Of a stretch of DNA of 64,000 bases, positions 42,395 to 51,219 are shown piece by piece. Within the stretch, counting starts at the first letter, position 1. Every line of letters begins with the position of its first letter. Location of the stretch: assembly GCF_025128095.1 (NCBI RefSeq), contig NZ_JAHLYT010000072.1:1-64000 (forward strand), written 5' to 3'. The DNA is from Synechococcus sp. CS-1328. Its GTDB lineage: Bacteria > Cyanobacteriota > Cyanobacteriia > PCC-6307 > Cyanobiaceae. Under the pieces are notes generated by a model, which was not told the DNA's origin, did not search any database, and was given only the letters and a program-made list of their open reading frames with translations. A program made the position numbers and the translations under genes.

Positions 42395-44001
42395 TGCGGG
42401 CCCCTCTGCCGTTCGAGGGTGGGGACCAGCGCCATCGCTGCCGCCAGCCCGAGCAGCAGGATCAGCAGGGCCGGCAGCATGGCCGCCCCCACCCGTTCAT
42501 CGCTGGCATATTGATACACCCGCACCGAGAGGGTGTCGAAATCGAAGGGTCGTAGCGCAAAGGTGAGGGGCAATTCCTTCACCGTGTCCACGAACACCAG
42601 CAGGGCTCCCACCAACAGCGGACCACGCAGCAGGGGCAGGTGGACCCGCTGCAGCACCTTCAGCCAGCTGCAGCCGAGGCCGGTGGCCGCCTCATCGACA
42701 CTGGGGGGAATGCGCTCAAGCCCCGCATCCAGTCCACCCTTGGCCACCGCCAGAAAGCGATCGGCATAGCCCCACACCAGCAGCAACAGGGGACTCAAGG
42801 CCCAGGGACCGCCCAGCAGCATCAGGGCCAGGGCCAGCACGGCCCCCGGCACGGCATAGCCCATCCCGGCCAGAAAGGTGATCCGGCGCAGCAGCACCTG
42901 GGGAATCCAGCGTTTGGAGATCGCCAGCACCAGCCCTGCCGCCACCGTGAGCAGGGCCGCCAGCAGGGCCAGCGCGAAGCTGCGCAAGGTCAGGGCGATC
43001 AGGTCGTCGATCGACTCGCCGCGCATCTGATCCCAGCTCGACACGGCCCACAGCAGTGGAAAGCCGAGGGCCAGCAGGGGAGGCGACAGGGTGATCACCT
43101 GGGCCAGAGCGGCCCGCCAGCCGGACAGGGGCCAGGGCTGCAGCCGATCCCCCGGTGATCCCATCCCCCAGCGACGGCTGCGGTGGCGGAGCTGACGTTC
43201 GGCCGCCACCAGCACACTCACGATCACCAGCGCGGCCAGGGCCAGCCCCACGGCCCCCTGCGGATCACCATCGTTCTGCCAGCGCTGCAGGATGCCCACC
43301 GAGAGGGTGGGAACGCCCAGCAGTTCCACAGCTCCCAGCTCATTCACCACCTCCATGCCGCTCAGGGCGATGCCCGCCCCGATCGACGGCAGGGCCATCG
43401 GCAGCGCCACCCGGCGGAAGCTGCCCCACGGGCCCACGCCAAGACTGCGGGCCGCCTCGATCTGGCGGCGCCCACTCACGGCAAAGCTCTCACTGCCGAG
43501 CAGGAAGACGTAGCTGTAGGTGCTCAGGGTGAGCACCAGCACAGACCAGGCCAGCCCATGCACGCGCAGACCGTTGCGGCTGCCTAGATCGACCAGGGTC
43601 GCGGCCAGCAGGTAGGCCGGCGTTGCCAGGGGTAACAGCTGGGCAATGGCCAGCCAGCGGCGCCCTGGAAAGCTGCAACTGGCCGTGAGCCAACCGGTGG
43701 TGGTGCCGAGGATGGCGCCAAGCACGCCGACCAGCAGCAGCAGCGCCAGGGTGTTCCCGAGCTGCAGCAGACCGCCAGGGCCGAGATCCAGAGGTTCTGC
43801 GGCGGCACCGGAGAAGGCGTACAGGGCAAGCCCCACCAGGGGGGCCAGGGCCAGCAGGCAGATCAGCCAGACCGCCAGCGCGAGCAGCAGGCGCCGCGGC
43901 GGTCTGCTCGCCAGGCGCTCGCCAGGCGATGGCGGACCTGGGCCCAACGCGGCTTTGGGGGGCAAAGAGCCGGGTGCAACCACAGGCAAAGACGAAGCCA
44001 C
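42391..44001 (-). CDS. futB: Ferric iron ABC transporter permease, fused two-domain (FutB/SfuB type)
   Basis: 536 residues with about twelve membrane helices in two homologous halves. Each half has an EAA-loop: AARSLGVGPWGSFRRVALPM near 185 and VDEAATGLGCSWLKVLQRVH near 440. It moves ferric iron delivered by FutA through the plasma membrane, powered by a separate ATPase (FutC) not in this window. It follows futA on the same strand after 21 bp. GTG start. The N-terminal about 35 residues are a Pro/Gly-rich cytoplasmic lead. Confidence 0.92.
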   Translation of the reverse strand: MASSLPVVAPGSLPPKAALGPGPPSPGERLASRPPRRLLLALAVWLICLLALAPLVGLALYAFSGAAAEPLDLGPGGLLQLGNTLALLLLVGVLGAILGTTTGWLTASCSFPGRRWLAIAQLLPLATPAYLLAATLVDLGSRNGLRVHGLAWSVLVLTLSTYSYVFLLGSESFAVSGRRQIEAARSLGVGPWGSFRRVALPMALPSIGAGIALSGMEVVNELGAVELLGVPTLSVGILQRWQNDGDPQGAVGLALAALVIVSVLVAAERQLRHRSRRWGMGSPGDRLQPWPLSGWRAALAQVITLSPPLLALGFPLLWAVSSWDQMRGESIDDLIALTLRSFALALLAALLTVAAGLVLAISKRWIPQVLLRRITFLAGMGYAVPGAVLALALMLLGGPWALSPLLLLVWGYADRFLAVAKGGLDAGLERIPPSVDEAATGLGCSWLKVLQRVHLPLLRGPLLVGALLVFVDTVKELPLTFALRPFDFDTLSVRVYQYASDERVGAAMLPALLILLLGLAAAMALVPTLERQRGPH

Positions 44002-44022
44002 GCAATCCTCAGGCGCCAGTAA

Positions 44023-45084
44023 TCATGACCAGCCGTTGGCCTGCATCAACTCCACAGCCCGTTGATTGTTCTCGCCCATCTGTTGCACCGACACCCCATC
44101 ATCGCGGAAGGAGCCGAAGCCCCTCAGAATCGGGCTGCTGCCGTAACCCTTGAGCGGATATTCATAATTGGCCTCGGCGTAGCCATCCCCGCCGCTGGGC
44201 GACGCCAGGAACTCGATCAGACGGGTGGCGGCCTCGGCCTTGCGCGAATAGCGGGTGACGCCGGCACCGCTGACGTTCACATGGGACGGATCGGGAAACA
44301 CGACCTTCAGCTGCTTGGCCAGGGTCTGATCCGCTTCGCCGCTGAGGCCGGCGATCATGCGGGCCACGTAGTAGCTGTTCACCAGGGCCACGCCACATTC
44401 ACCCTTGGCCACCGCCCGGGCTAGGGGGGTGTCTGAGGTGTAAAAGGGTTGGTTGATGTTGGCCACCATGCCCTTGATCCAGCTGACGGTGGCCGGTTCA
44501 CCATGTTGGATGAGCTGATCGGCCACCAGGGATTGGTTGTAGACGCTGCGGTTGTTGCGCAGGCAGAGCTTGCCTTTGAGGGCGGGCTTGGCCAGATCGG
44601 CATAGGTGCGCATCGTGGCTGGATCCACCATGGCTGGATTCACCACGAGCATGCGCACCCGACGGGTGAGCGCGAACCAGCGGCCCTGCGGGTCGCGGAG
44701 GTTGGCGGGCACATCGCGATCCAGCTGCTTGGAGCTCACCGGCTGGAACAGATCCATGCCCGCGGCCTTGTCGAGGCGGGCAGCATCCACAAGCACCAGC
44801 ACATCGGCCGGACTGTTGGCACCTTCGGTGCGAACCCGTTCGATCAGGGCATCGTCCTTGCCCTCAAGCAGGCGCACCCGGATGCCGGTCTGCTCGGTGA
44901 AGCGGCGGTAGAGCTCCTTGTCGGTGTTGTAGTGGCGGCCGGAGTAGACCCCGAGTTCCTGCACCGGAGTGCGGCCCATCCGGCTGACCACCACGGCGGC
45001 CCCCGCCGCCACGGCCAGCAGGGCCACAAGCCCGGCGATCACAGGGATGGAAACCGGACGGCGGGGTTGATCGCTGCGAGGCAT
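44023..45084 (-). CDS. futA: Ferric iron-binding protein (FutA/IdiA)
   Basis: 353 residues. A single N-terminal helix (IPVIAGLVALLAVAAGAAVVV) is a signal or anchor. The mature part is the class III ferric-binding fold with ELGVYSGRHYNTDKELYRRF (Tyr ligand), VYNQSLVADQLI, and the paired Tyr in LVNSYYVARMIAG that bind Fe3+. Homologues deliver iron to the permease or protect photosystem II under iron stress. A CRP-like palindrome lies about 93 bp upstream. Confidence 0.93.
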   Translation of the reverse strand: MPRSDQPRRPVSIPVIAGLVALLAVAAGAAVVVSRMGRTPVQELGVYSGRHYNTDKELYRRFTEQTGIRVRLLEGKDDALIERVRTEGANSPADVLVLVDAARLDKAAGMDLFQPVSSKQLDRDVPANLRDPQGRWFALTRRVRMLVVNPAMVDPATMRTYADLAKPALKGKLCLRNNRSVYNQSLVADQLIQHGEPATVSWIKGMVANINQPFYTSDTPLARAVAKGECGVALVNSYYVARMIAGLSGEADQTLAKQLKVVFPDPSHVNVSGAGVTRYSRKAEAATRLIEFLASPSGGDGYAEANYEYPLKGYGSSPILRGFGSFRDDGVSVQQMGENNQRAVELMQANGWS

Positions 45085-45176
45085 GGAGATGGGGCCCGGC
45101 GCTGGAGATCCGGAAGCTGCTGCCGGACCCTACGCAGCGGTTCAGCAGAGGCCGCGGCAGAAATGAAGCGGCCCGA

Positions 45177-45192
45177 CGTGACATTGGTCACA
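45177..45192 (-). promoter_or_regulatory. CRP-like palindrome upstream of futA
   Basis: On the minus strand TGTGACCAATGTCACG fits the CRP/FNR-superfamily consensus TGTGA-N6-TCACA with one mismatch at the last base. It is about 93 bp from the futA ATG and inside the same minus-strand transcription direction. Confidence 0.55.
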
Positions 45193-45236
45193 TCGGGCCT
45201 CAGGGATCTGCAGAAATGGTGTCGTCCGAGCTGGGA

Positions 45237-45380
45237 TCAGCGTTGGCGACGCACAGGGATGGGGATGAGCACTGGCTGCATCAGACCGCCGCCGCCGCTG
45301 TCGTCGTCTGAGTCAGCCGTGAGCCAGAAGGCAAGACCGAACAGCGCAAGCACTCCGGTGAAGACAAGCAGTTCGGCCAT
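45237..45380 (-). CDS. 47-residue single-helix membrane protein
   Basis: MAELLVFTGVLALFGLAFWL forms one helix, then an acidic-Gly stretch (TADSDDDSGGGG) and a tail LMQPVLIPIPVRRQR. It lies upstream of futA on the same strand. Looks like a typical short cyanobacterial membrane protein; function unknown. Confidence 0.6.
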   Translation of the reverse strand: MAELLVFTGVLALFGLAFWLTADSDDDSGGGGLMQPVLIPIPVRRQR

Positions 45381-45464
45381 GACATCCGGTGCGAGTTCGG
45401 CTCAGCGTAGCCACGCTGAACAGGGTGGGTGTAGCCGACATGGCGGTTTCCCTGCCCTGGGATC

Positions 45465-46055
45465 TCAGCTCAGGGGTGCCAGGGCCAGCACGCCGCCCGC
45501 CAGGGTGAGCAGCAGGGCCAGACGCGCCGTCCAGGCTTCAGGAAGACGGCGGACAGCCAGGAAGGAGCAGGCCACGACCGCGCTGGAGGCGAGTCCCACC
45601 CCCAACCACCAGGTCAGGGCTCCGCCGGCCTCCTGGCCGTGCAGCAGCGCATGGATGGCCACGGCCAGAGCCACCGGAGCTCCGACCATTGCCAGGCCGA
45701 GCGGCTGGGAGCGACGCTGCGCCTGCAGGATCAGCGCACCCACTCCGGAAACGGCCAGGGCCGCCAGGGATTCAGCCAGCGGCAACTGGGCGCCGCCAGC
45801 GCCGATCACTGCACCGATCACCGCGCCGACCAGGGCGAACAGCAACAGACTTGGGCCGATGCAGGAGGCTGCCGCCCCAACTCCCAGCAGCAGGAGGAGA
45901 TGGTCGAAACCGAGCAGGGGATGGGCGAAACCACTGCCGAAGCCCGCATCGGCGACGCCGTGGGCGGAAGCGGGCAGGGCCGAAAGCAGGCTGAGGCCAA
46001 GGCCAGCCGCTGCGGCAGGTAGCAGGGAACGGTGGATGGAGGGGGGCAGGGGCAT
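45465..46055 (-). CDS. HupE/UreJ-family nickel/cobalt permease
   Basis: About 196 residues. A signal-like start (LLPAAAAGLGLSLLSALPASA) exposes an N-terminal His (HGVADAGFG), and the family motif HPLLGFDHLLLLLG follows, with another conserved His in LAVAIHALLHGQEAGG. Six to seven helices. HupE proteins import nickel or cobalt in a secondary manner. It could supply the nickel needed by GdmH and LarC-dependent enzymes in this genome; that link is inference. The gene follows the COG0523 gene after about 296 bp with no visible riboswitch. Confidence 0.88.
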   Translation of the reverse strand: MPLPPSIHRSLLPAAAAGLGLSLLSALPASAHGVADAGFGSGFAHPLLGFDHLLLLLGVGAAASCIGPSLLLFALVGAVIGAVIGAGGAQLPLAESLAALAVSGVGALILQAQRRSQPLGLAMVGAPVALAVAIHALLHGQEAGGALTWWLGVGLASSAVVACSFLAVRRLPEAWTARLALLLTLAGGVLALAPLS

Positions 46056-46166
46056 GGCTGAATCGGTCCGCGCCAGCGCGGTTCGGGAGGGCGAGCGGTG
46101 TTCAGGGAGGCTGGACCCATCCATGGCCTGCATGGATCGGGCCGGCAGATGTATCTCTGCAGGGCC

Positions 46167-46199
46167 TAGTGCCGGCAGGAATTTAGTGCCGGCAGGAAT
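46167..46199 (+). repeat. 17-bp duplication upstream of hupE-type gene
   Basis: TAGTGCCGGCAGGAAT occurs at 46167-46182 and again at 46184-46199. It lies in the 296-bp gap 46056-46351, which otherwise shows no gene and no recognisable riboswitch. Confidence 0.7.
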
Positions 46200-46351
46200 C
46201 AGGGCCGGAGATGGCTGCCAAGGGACAGCACCTCATGAGTATTGACTGCACCAGTATCTCGCCTGCTGTGACAGGGCATCGCAGCAATGGAGACAGTGGT
46301 GCTGAGAGCGCCATGGAGTCAGCCCCGACTCTGCCGACCTGGTTGCTGGTC

Positions 46352-47578
46352 TCAGGCGAAGCCCTTGCCGGCATGTTTGGCCACGCAGGCCTGGAGTTGC
46401 TGGCGCAGGCGGGCGTGGTCAAGATCACGGCCAATCAGCACGATCTGATTCTTGCGCTCCCCACTGGGCCAGTCGCTGTCATCGATTGAAAAGCGCTTGC
46501 CGGCCAGGTGGAACACATGGCGCCGTTCGCTTTCGTTGAACCAGAGGATCCCTTTGGCGCGAAACACGCTGCCAGGCAACTGGTTGTCGAGAAAGTTCTG
46601 GAACTTGCGCAGGGCAAACGGGCCATCGGCGGCGAAGGAAAGGGAGGTGAACCCTTCAATCGCCAGATGATCGGGGTGGGCGCCGTGATCGTGGTGATGC
46701 CCATGGCTGTGATCATGCCCGTGGCCGGCATGGTCGTGCTCAGCGTGACTGTGATCGCTGTGATCGTGCTCGGTGTTTTCGTGCTGGGTGTGGTCGTGTA
46801 CGCAATGGCCGTGCTCATGATCACAGGAGCCGTGATCCGCTGCAGCGGCGGCCCGCTCTTGCTCCGCCTGCTGGCTGGTCGCAACCTTGTCGCTTTCGAA
46901 CAGGCCCACGCTGAGCAGCAGCGGCAGCGGCACCTCCCCCTTTACCGACCGGAGAATCCGGGCATCGGCCTTGATGGCGCGCAGTTGTCGCTCCAGCTCG
47001 GTGAGCCGCTCCTCCTCCACCAGATCGCATTTGTTCAGCAGCAGCATGTCGCTGTAAACGATCTGGGCGCGACCCACCTCGCCGGCCAGAACCTCTTCTC
47101 CGAAGTTCTCGGCATCCACCAGGGTGATGATCGAATCGAGGCGGGTCTGCTCGCGCAGATCGCTGCCGAGGAAGGTCATCGCCACCGGCAGAGGATCGGC
47201 CAGTCCCGTGGTTTCAACCACCAGGTAATCGACGGGGTCGGGACGATCGAGGATGCGGTACACAGCGTCGAGCAGTTCACCATTGATCGAGCAGCAGATG
47301 CAACCGTTGCTGAGCTCGACCATGTCTTCACCGGTGGCGACGACGAGATCATTATCAATACCGATTTCGCCGAACTCGTTCACCAGAACGGCCGTCTTCA
47401 CCCCCTGCTGATTGGAGAGGATGTGATTCAACAAGGTGGTTTTGCCGGCGCCCAGGAAGCCGGTCAAGATCGTGACAGGCAGCCCTGAGGGCAGCGGCTC
47501 CATCGTCGCTACGGACGCCGGATCCTGCAGGGGCGGTGTGGCTTCGCTGGCGGCGACACGGCCTGGGGCGGGAGACAT
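46352..47578 (-). CDS. COG0523 (CobW/P47K) GTPase with His-rich metal tract
   Basis: 408 residues. P-loop GFLGAGKTTLLNHIL near 40, the signature GCICCSI (CxCC) near 96, ETTGLADP, and the base-specifying NKCDL. Between the GTPase and the C-terminal CobW_C domain is a tract of about 60 residues with more than 20 His (for example HDHSHGHHHDHG). COG0523 proteins act as metal chaperones for Zn, Co or Ni. Neighbouring HupE favours Ni/Co; zinc is also possible. No Zur palindrome is visible upstream. ATG at 47578 chosen. Confidence 0.9.
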   Translation of the reverse strand: MSPAPGRVAASEATPPLQDPASVATMEPLPSGLPVTILTGFLGAGKTTLLNHILSNQQGVKTAVLVNEFGEIGIDNDLVVATGEDMVELSNGCICCSINGELLDAVYRILDRPDPVDYLVVETTGLADPLPVAMTFLGSDLREQTRLDSIITLVDAENFGEEVLAGEVGRAQIVYSDMLLLNKCDLVEEERLTELERQLRAIKADARILRSVKGEVPLPLLLSVGLFESDKVATSQQAEQERAAAAADHGSCDHEHGHCVHDHTQHENTEHDHSDHSHAEHDHAGHGHDHSHGHHHDHGAHPDHLAIEGFTSLSFAADGPFALRKFQNFLDNQLPGSVFRAKGILWFNESERRHVFHLAGKRFSIDDSDWPSGERKNQIVLIGRDLDHARLRQQLQACVAKHAGKGFA

Positions 47579-47646
47579 GCGCGGTGGGGAAGCAGAGCCT
47601 GCGTTCAGGGTAAGCGGGCGCGGAGGGCTGGTGGCTGCGGCTCGAA

Positions 47647-48090
47647 TCAGGTCGGCAGTGCCTGCCGCCACCAGCGCCAGCCCTCCAGGTTGATCGCCAG
47701 CCCCAGCAGCACCAGCACGACCATCAGCACCACTTGATCCAGCCGCGAATCCGGGACGACGATGTCGGCGATCAGGTGGGGAATGTTGGTGATGGTGTAA
47801 ACAATGCTGAACCAGAAATGGACACGCCGCCAGGGCCGCCACCGCCGAGATCCCGTGGGATCACTGGCCGCATAGGCGATCAGCAACACGGCCAGAAGTG
47901 GCAGCAGGAAGTAGCCCAGCATCGCGCCGAACAGCAGGGGCAGCTGGGCAGGATCCACATGGCTCTCGATCTCCGGGGACTGGCCGTGAAACAGGGGCAT
48001 CAGGCCCAGCTCGACGTGGAAGAGGGTGGCCAGCAACCAGCAGATCCAGAGGCTGCGCAGCCGCAGGGCGTAATCGATCGCGGGGAGCAT
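47647..48090 (-). CDS. Small integral membrane protein, unknown
   Basis: 147 residues, about four helices (LWICWLLATLFHVELGLMPL, PLLFGAMLGYFLLPLLAVLL, FWFSIVYTITNIPHLIADIV, VVLMVVLVLLGLAINLEGW). His residues fall in or near helices (LFHVELG, IPHLIAD), which is unusual. It sits 68 bp upstream of the COG0523 gene on the same strand, so may be co-expressed and metal-related. No family recognised. Confidence 0.72.
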   Translation of the reverse strand: MLPAIDYALRLRSLWICWLLATLFHVELGLMPLFHGQSPEIESHVDPAQLPLLFGAMLGYFLLPLLAVLLIAYAASDPTGSRRWRPWRRVHFWFSIVYTITNIPHLIADIVVPDSRLDQVVLMVVLVLLGLAINLEGWRWWRQALPT

Positions 48091-48242
48091 CAACGCAGCC
48101 GGGGACGAGCGACCCGGGGCCTCTGTCGCTTCAGTCTGGACAGGATTGGCACTGCTGACTTTTTGCTGCTGACGTCGTCCTGCTGTCTATTCATCTCTGA
48201 GCTGATCACGACTGACCTCTCAGCGCTGATCGGCCCAGGGTT

Positions 48243-49754
48243 TCAACCCTCGAGACTCGGGTCATAGAACGCCACGGAACCACCCTCCTGTCGCTTGGCG
48301 TGGTACATGGCCAGATCGGCCCGATGCAGGAGATCTGCAGCAGCTGTGAGGGGATCGGAGCTCATGGCGATGCCGATGCTGATGCATGGTTTCAGCACAG
48401 TGCCATCGATCTGCAGCGGCTGGCCCACCTGCTCCTGCAGCCGATGGGCCATGGAGAGCGCCTGCTGGCGGCTGCCGCAATGCTCCAGGAGCACGACGAA
48501 TTCGTCCCCAGCGAAGCGGACCAACACGTCGTTGGGGCGCAGTGCGTCCTGCAGCCGTTTCGTGATGGCCACCAGCAGGCGGTCACCGATGGTGTGCCCA
48601 TAGGTGTCGTTCACCTCCTTGAAGCGGTTGAGATCACAGAACATCACCACCGCCTGAGCTGAGCCGCCGTGCAGGCGATCGATGGCTGTCTGGAGGTGGT
48701 TGCCAAGGCTGCGCCGGTTGGGCAGGGCGGTGAGGGGATCCTGGTAGGCCTGGTTATGGAGTCGTTCCAGGTTGTGATGACGGGAGGTCACATCCCGCTG
48801 GACCGAAACCCAGTGGGTGAACCAGCCGCTGGCATCCCGCAGTGGGGAGATCGCGATGTCCACCCAATAGGTGCTGCCGTCCTTGCGGTAATTGAACAGC
48901 TCGGCATTGAAACTCCGCCAGCTTTCCAGGGCCTTGCGCATGCCGGCAAGCACCTTGGCATCGGTCTCGGCTCCCTGGAACATCCTTGGACTGCGCCCCA
49001 GGACTTCGCGGTAGGAGTAGCCGGTCTGGGAGAGCAGTGCGGCATTGGCATACAGAATCACGGGACCAGGAGCGGCAAAGGGCTCAGCCGTGGTCACCAG
49101 CACCACGTCGCCCACCGCATGCAGCAACCGCTCAAACAGTTCCACACGCTGGCGCACCATCGCCTCCATGCCGCGCTGTGCATGGAGCAGGTCGGGGCCA
49201 GCGAAGCCGTCCTCAACGGCGAGCAGCCCGACCCCCACGCCATCGTCGGTGTGAAACAGTCTCACCAGAAGAGATGTGTCCTGCCAGGGCAGCCAAAGAT
49301 CACGAGGTCCCTGGTGGGTCACCGCCGGGGCGTGCTGCTGAATCGCTTCGGCCAAGGCCGGCCAGAACGGCAGAAGGGCGCCACCGATTGCTGCGCTCAG
49401 CCCCTCTCCAAGACGGGCATGGGCCTCGCGATCGGCGTAGAGGATCTCCAGGCCGGTCTGATCGATGGGATCGCTCTGCGGGTCAAGGCCCCTGACCAGG
49501 ATCAGGCCATCGCCGGGAAGCAGCAGAAAAGGTTCCAGGCCGGCAGAGAAATCGTCCTGCCGCAGAATCACGCCGGGGATCTCTTCGTCGCTGTCTGACG
49601 AACGCTCCGCCGGCTCGGGGCTGGAGCGCTCTACTGGCCCGGAGCTGGATCTCTCCACTGGCTCAAGGTTGGCTCCTGCCACTGGCTCAAGGTTGGGTCC
49701 AGGCACCGAGGAGCCGCTGGTTGTGGACCCGATCTCAGTGCCTGTGGGCCCCAT
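48243..49754 (-). CDS. PAS-GGDEF diguanylate cyclase
   Basis: About 503 residues. A low-complexity N-terminus with Glu-Pro-Val-Glu-Arg-Ser repeats leads to a poorly matched sensory region, then a PAS domain (GYSYREVLGRSPRMFQGAET). The segment resembles a LOV core but has Pro where LOV has the flavin-binding Cys. The GGDEF domain has DPLTALPNRR and RFAGDEFVVLL; AGDEF variants can be active cyclases. An inhibitory I-site RxxD is not obvious. ATG 49754 has GGAGGG 8 nt upstream, so it was preferred over ATG 49787. It diverges from the multicopper oxidase across 281 bp. Confidence 0.9.
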   Translation of the reverse strand: MGPTGTEIGSTTSGSSVPGPNLEPVAGANLEPVERSSSGPVERSSPEPAERSSDSDEEIPGVILRQDDFSAGLEPFLLLPGDGLILVRGLDPQSDPIDQTGLEILYADREAHARLGEGLSAAIGGALLPFWPALAEAIQQHAPAVTHQGPRDLWLPWQDTSLLVRLFHTDDGVGVGLLAVEDGFAGPDLLHAQRGMEAMVRQRVELFERLLHAVGDVVLVTTAEPFAAPGPVILYANAALLSQTGYSYREVLGRSPRMFQGAETDAKVLAGMRKALESWRSFNAELFNYRKDGSTYWVDIAISPLRDASGWFTHWVSVQRDVTSRHHNLERLHNQAYQDPLTALPNRRSLGNHLQTAIDRLHGGSAQAVVMFCDLNRFKEVNDTYGHTIGDRLLVAITKRLQDALRPNDVLVRFAGDEFVVLLEHCGSRQQALSMAHRLQEQVGQPLQIDGTVLKPCISIGIAMSSDPLTAAADLLHRADLAMYHAKRQEGGSVAFYDPSLEG

Positions 49755-50035
49755 TGCCGAGCCCTCCGAGTGGTCAGCGCAGATCATTCATTTTGCAGAA
49801 GATCATCTCAAGGGTCGCCGACTTGTGGCATTGGAAACGTTTCCGTGAGCCAGGCAGGCCTCATCCAGGGCCAAGCGGCGACGCGAATGCGCTGAGAAGC
49901 CTGCCGGTCAGGGGGCCAGGGCTCCCATTCGGTCTGACTGGAACGGCGTCTTAGCATCATCGCTCTGCGCTCGGATGGGCACCGCAGAGGATTCAGTGTT
50001 CTCGTCCCACCCACCCGGCATTGTTTTGCACCTGC

Positions 50036-51118
50036 ATGCAAGGCCCACCCGATTCAGACCCACCTCCTTCCGGTGAGCTGCCTTTCAGTCAGCCGTCGTC
50101 CAGTCCGCTGGCTTCCAGCCAACCGGTGCGATGGAGCCGGCGCCAGGTGCTTCCCCTTGCGGCCGGAGCCCTGGGTCTGGGCCTGGGGGGTCTGCTGCTG
50201 CAGCGGGCCGGCGGGGTTGTTGGGCGCCAGCCTCAGACAGGTCAACGCCATCCACCGCTGCCTCCTGCCGGCAATGGGGCATTTCCCTACGACCCGATGG
50301 CAGTGCTGCGGGAGTTCAACACGGGCACCGTTCGCCGGGAAGATGGCCGCATCGTGAGGGAATTTGATCTCACGGCCAACTCCACCCTGCTGCCGCTCAA
50401 CCCGGCCGTGACCTTCAAGGCCTGGGCCCTGAATGGACGGGTACCCGGTCCGACCCTGCGCGCCAATGCAGGCGATCGCTTGCGGATCGTGTTCCGCAAC
50501 CAGGACAGCACCTCCCACAGCCTTCACTTTCATGGCATTCATCCGGCGGCAATGGATGGGATCCGGCCCGTGCGCCACGGCCGCAGCACTGTCTATGAAT
50601 TCGATGCCGAACCCCACGGCATCCATCCCTACCACTGCCACGTGGCCCCGGTGACCCGCCACGTGAGCAAAGGGTTGTATGGCCTGTTGATCGTGGATCC
50701 CGCCACGCCACGACCGCCCGCCGACGAACTGGTGCTGGTGATGGGAGGCTATGACCTGAAGGGCCAGGGTCACAATGATCTGTATGCCTTTAATGGCATC
50801 CCGAATTACTACCGGGACCATCCGATCGATCTCTATCAGAATGATCTGATTCGCCTTTATGTTCTCAACATGGTCGAGTGGGATGGGCCGCTCACCTTCC
50901 ATCTCCATGCCAATCTCTTCAAGGTCTACCGCACCGGCCTCTCCTCCACTCCGGATGAGGTGAGTGATGTGATCACCATGGGCATGGCGGAGCGTCACAT
51001 TCTGGAGTTCAGCTACCGCTACCCCGGTCTCTACATGTTTCATCCCCACCAGGATCAGATCGCCGAGCGCGGCTGCATGGGGCATTTCAACGTGGTGCCG
51101 CGCTCGGTCAGCGGTTGA
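50036..51118 (+). CDS. Two-domain multicopper oxidase
   Basis: About 360 residues. A Tat-like start (SRRQVLPLAAGALGLGLGG) suggests folded export. Domain 1 has HSLHFHGIHP and HPYHCHVAPVTRHVSKGLYG, where a Cys flanked by His with a later His matches a type 1 copper site, as in NirK and two-domain laccases, with Leu in place of the axial Met. Domain 2 has LTFHLHANLFKV and MFHPHQDQIAERGCMGHF, which lacks the Cys. So one blue copper in domain 1 is expected. Substrate may be Cu+, Fe2+ or an organic. A partner His-rich lipoprotein follows. Confidence 0.85.
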   Translation: MQGPPDSDPPPSGELPFSQPSSSPLASSQPVRWSRRQVLPLAAGALGLGLGGLLLQRAGGVVGRQPQTGQRHPPLPPAGNGAFPYDPMAVLREFNTGTVRREDGRIVREFDLTANSTLLPLNPAVTFKAWALNGRVPGPTLRANAGDRLRIVFRNQDSTSHSLHFHGIHPAAMDGIRPVRHGRSTVYEFDAEPHGIHPYHCHVAPVTRHVSKGLYGLLIVDPATPRPPADELVLVMGGYDLKGQGHNDLYAFNGIPNYYRDHPIDLYQNDLIRLYVLNMVEWDGPLTFHLHANLFKVYRTGLSSTPDEVSDVITMGMAERHILEFSYRYPGLYMFHPHQDQIAERGCMGHFNVVPRSVSG

Positions 51119-51138
51119 TAACCCGGCTGGGTCACCTT

Positions 51139-51158
51139 GGTCACAGTTCAGTGTGACC
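51139..51158 (+). promoter_or_regulatory. Inverted repeat between oxidase and lipoprotein
   Basis: GGTCACA (51139-51145), 6-nt spacer, TGTGACC (51152-51158). Perfect 7-bp arms 20 bp after the oxidase stop and 62 bp before the next ATG. It may be an intercistronic hairpin or a protein site; the half-site order is the reverse of the CRP box. Confidence 0.45.
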
Positions 51159-51219
51159 GAAGGCAGCGCCCGTGGCCGAGGCCGGCGGAGGATCGCCCCA
51201 TTCATCTGATGCCGATCCC

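Noticed and set aside
46056-46351. Cobalamin or nickel riboswitch upstream of hupE-type gene
   Set aside because: The conserved B12-box blocks were not found, and no paired structure with known nickel/cobalt aptamer motifs could be drawn.
49808-50041. tRNA gene suggested by a GGTRTLN-like translated frame
   Set aside because: No T-arm consensus and no acceptor stem or anticodon arm could be paired on either strand.
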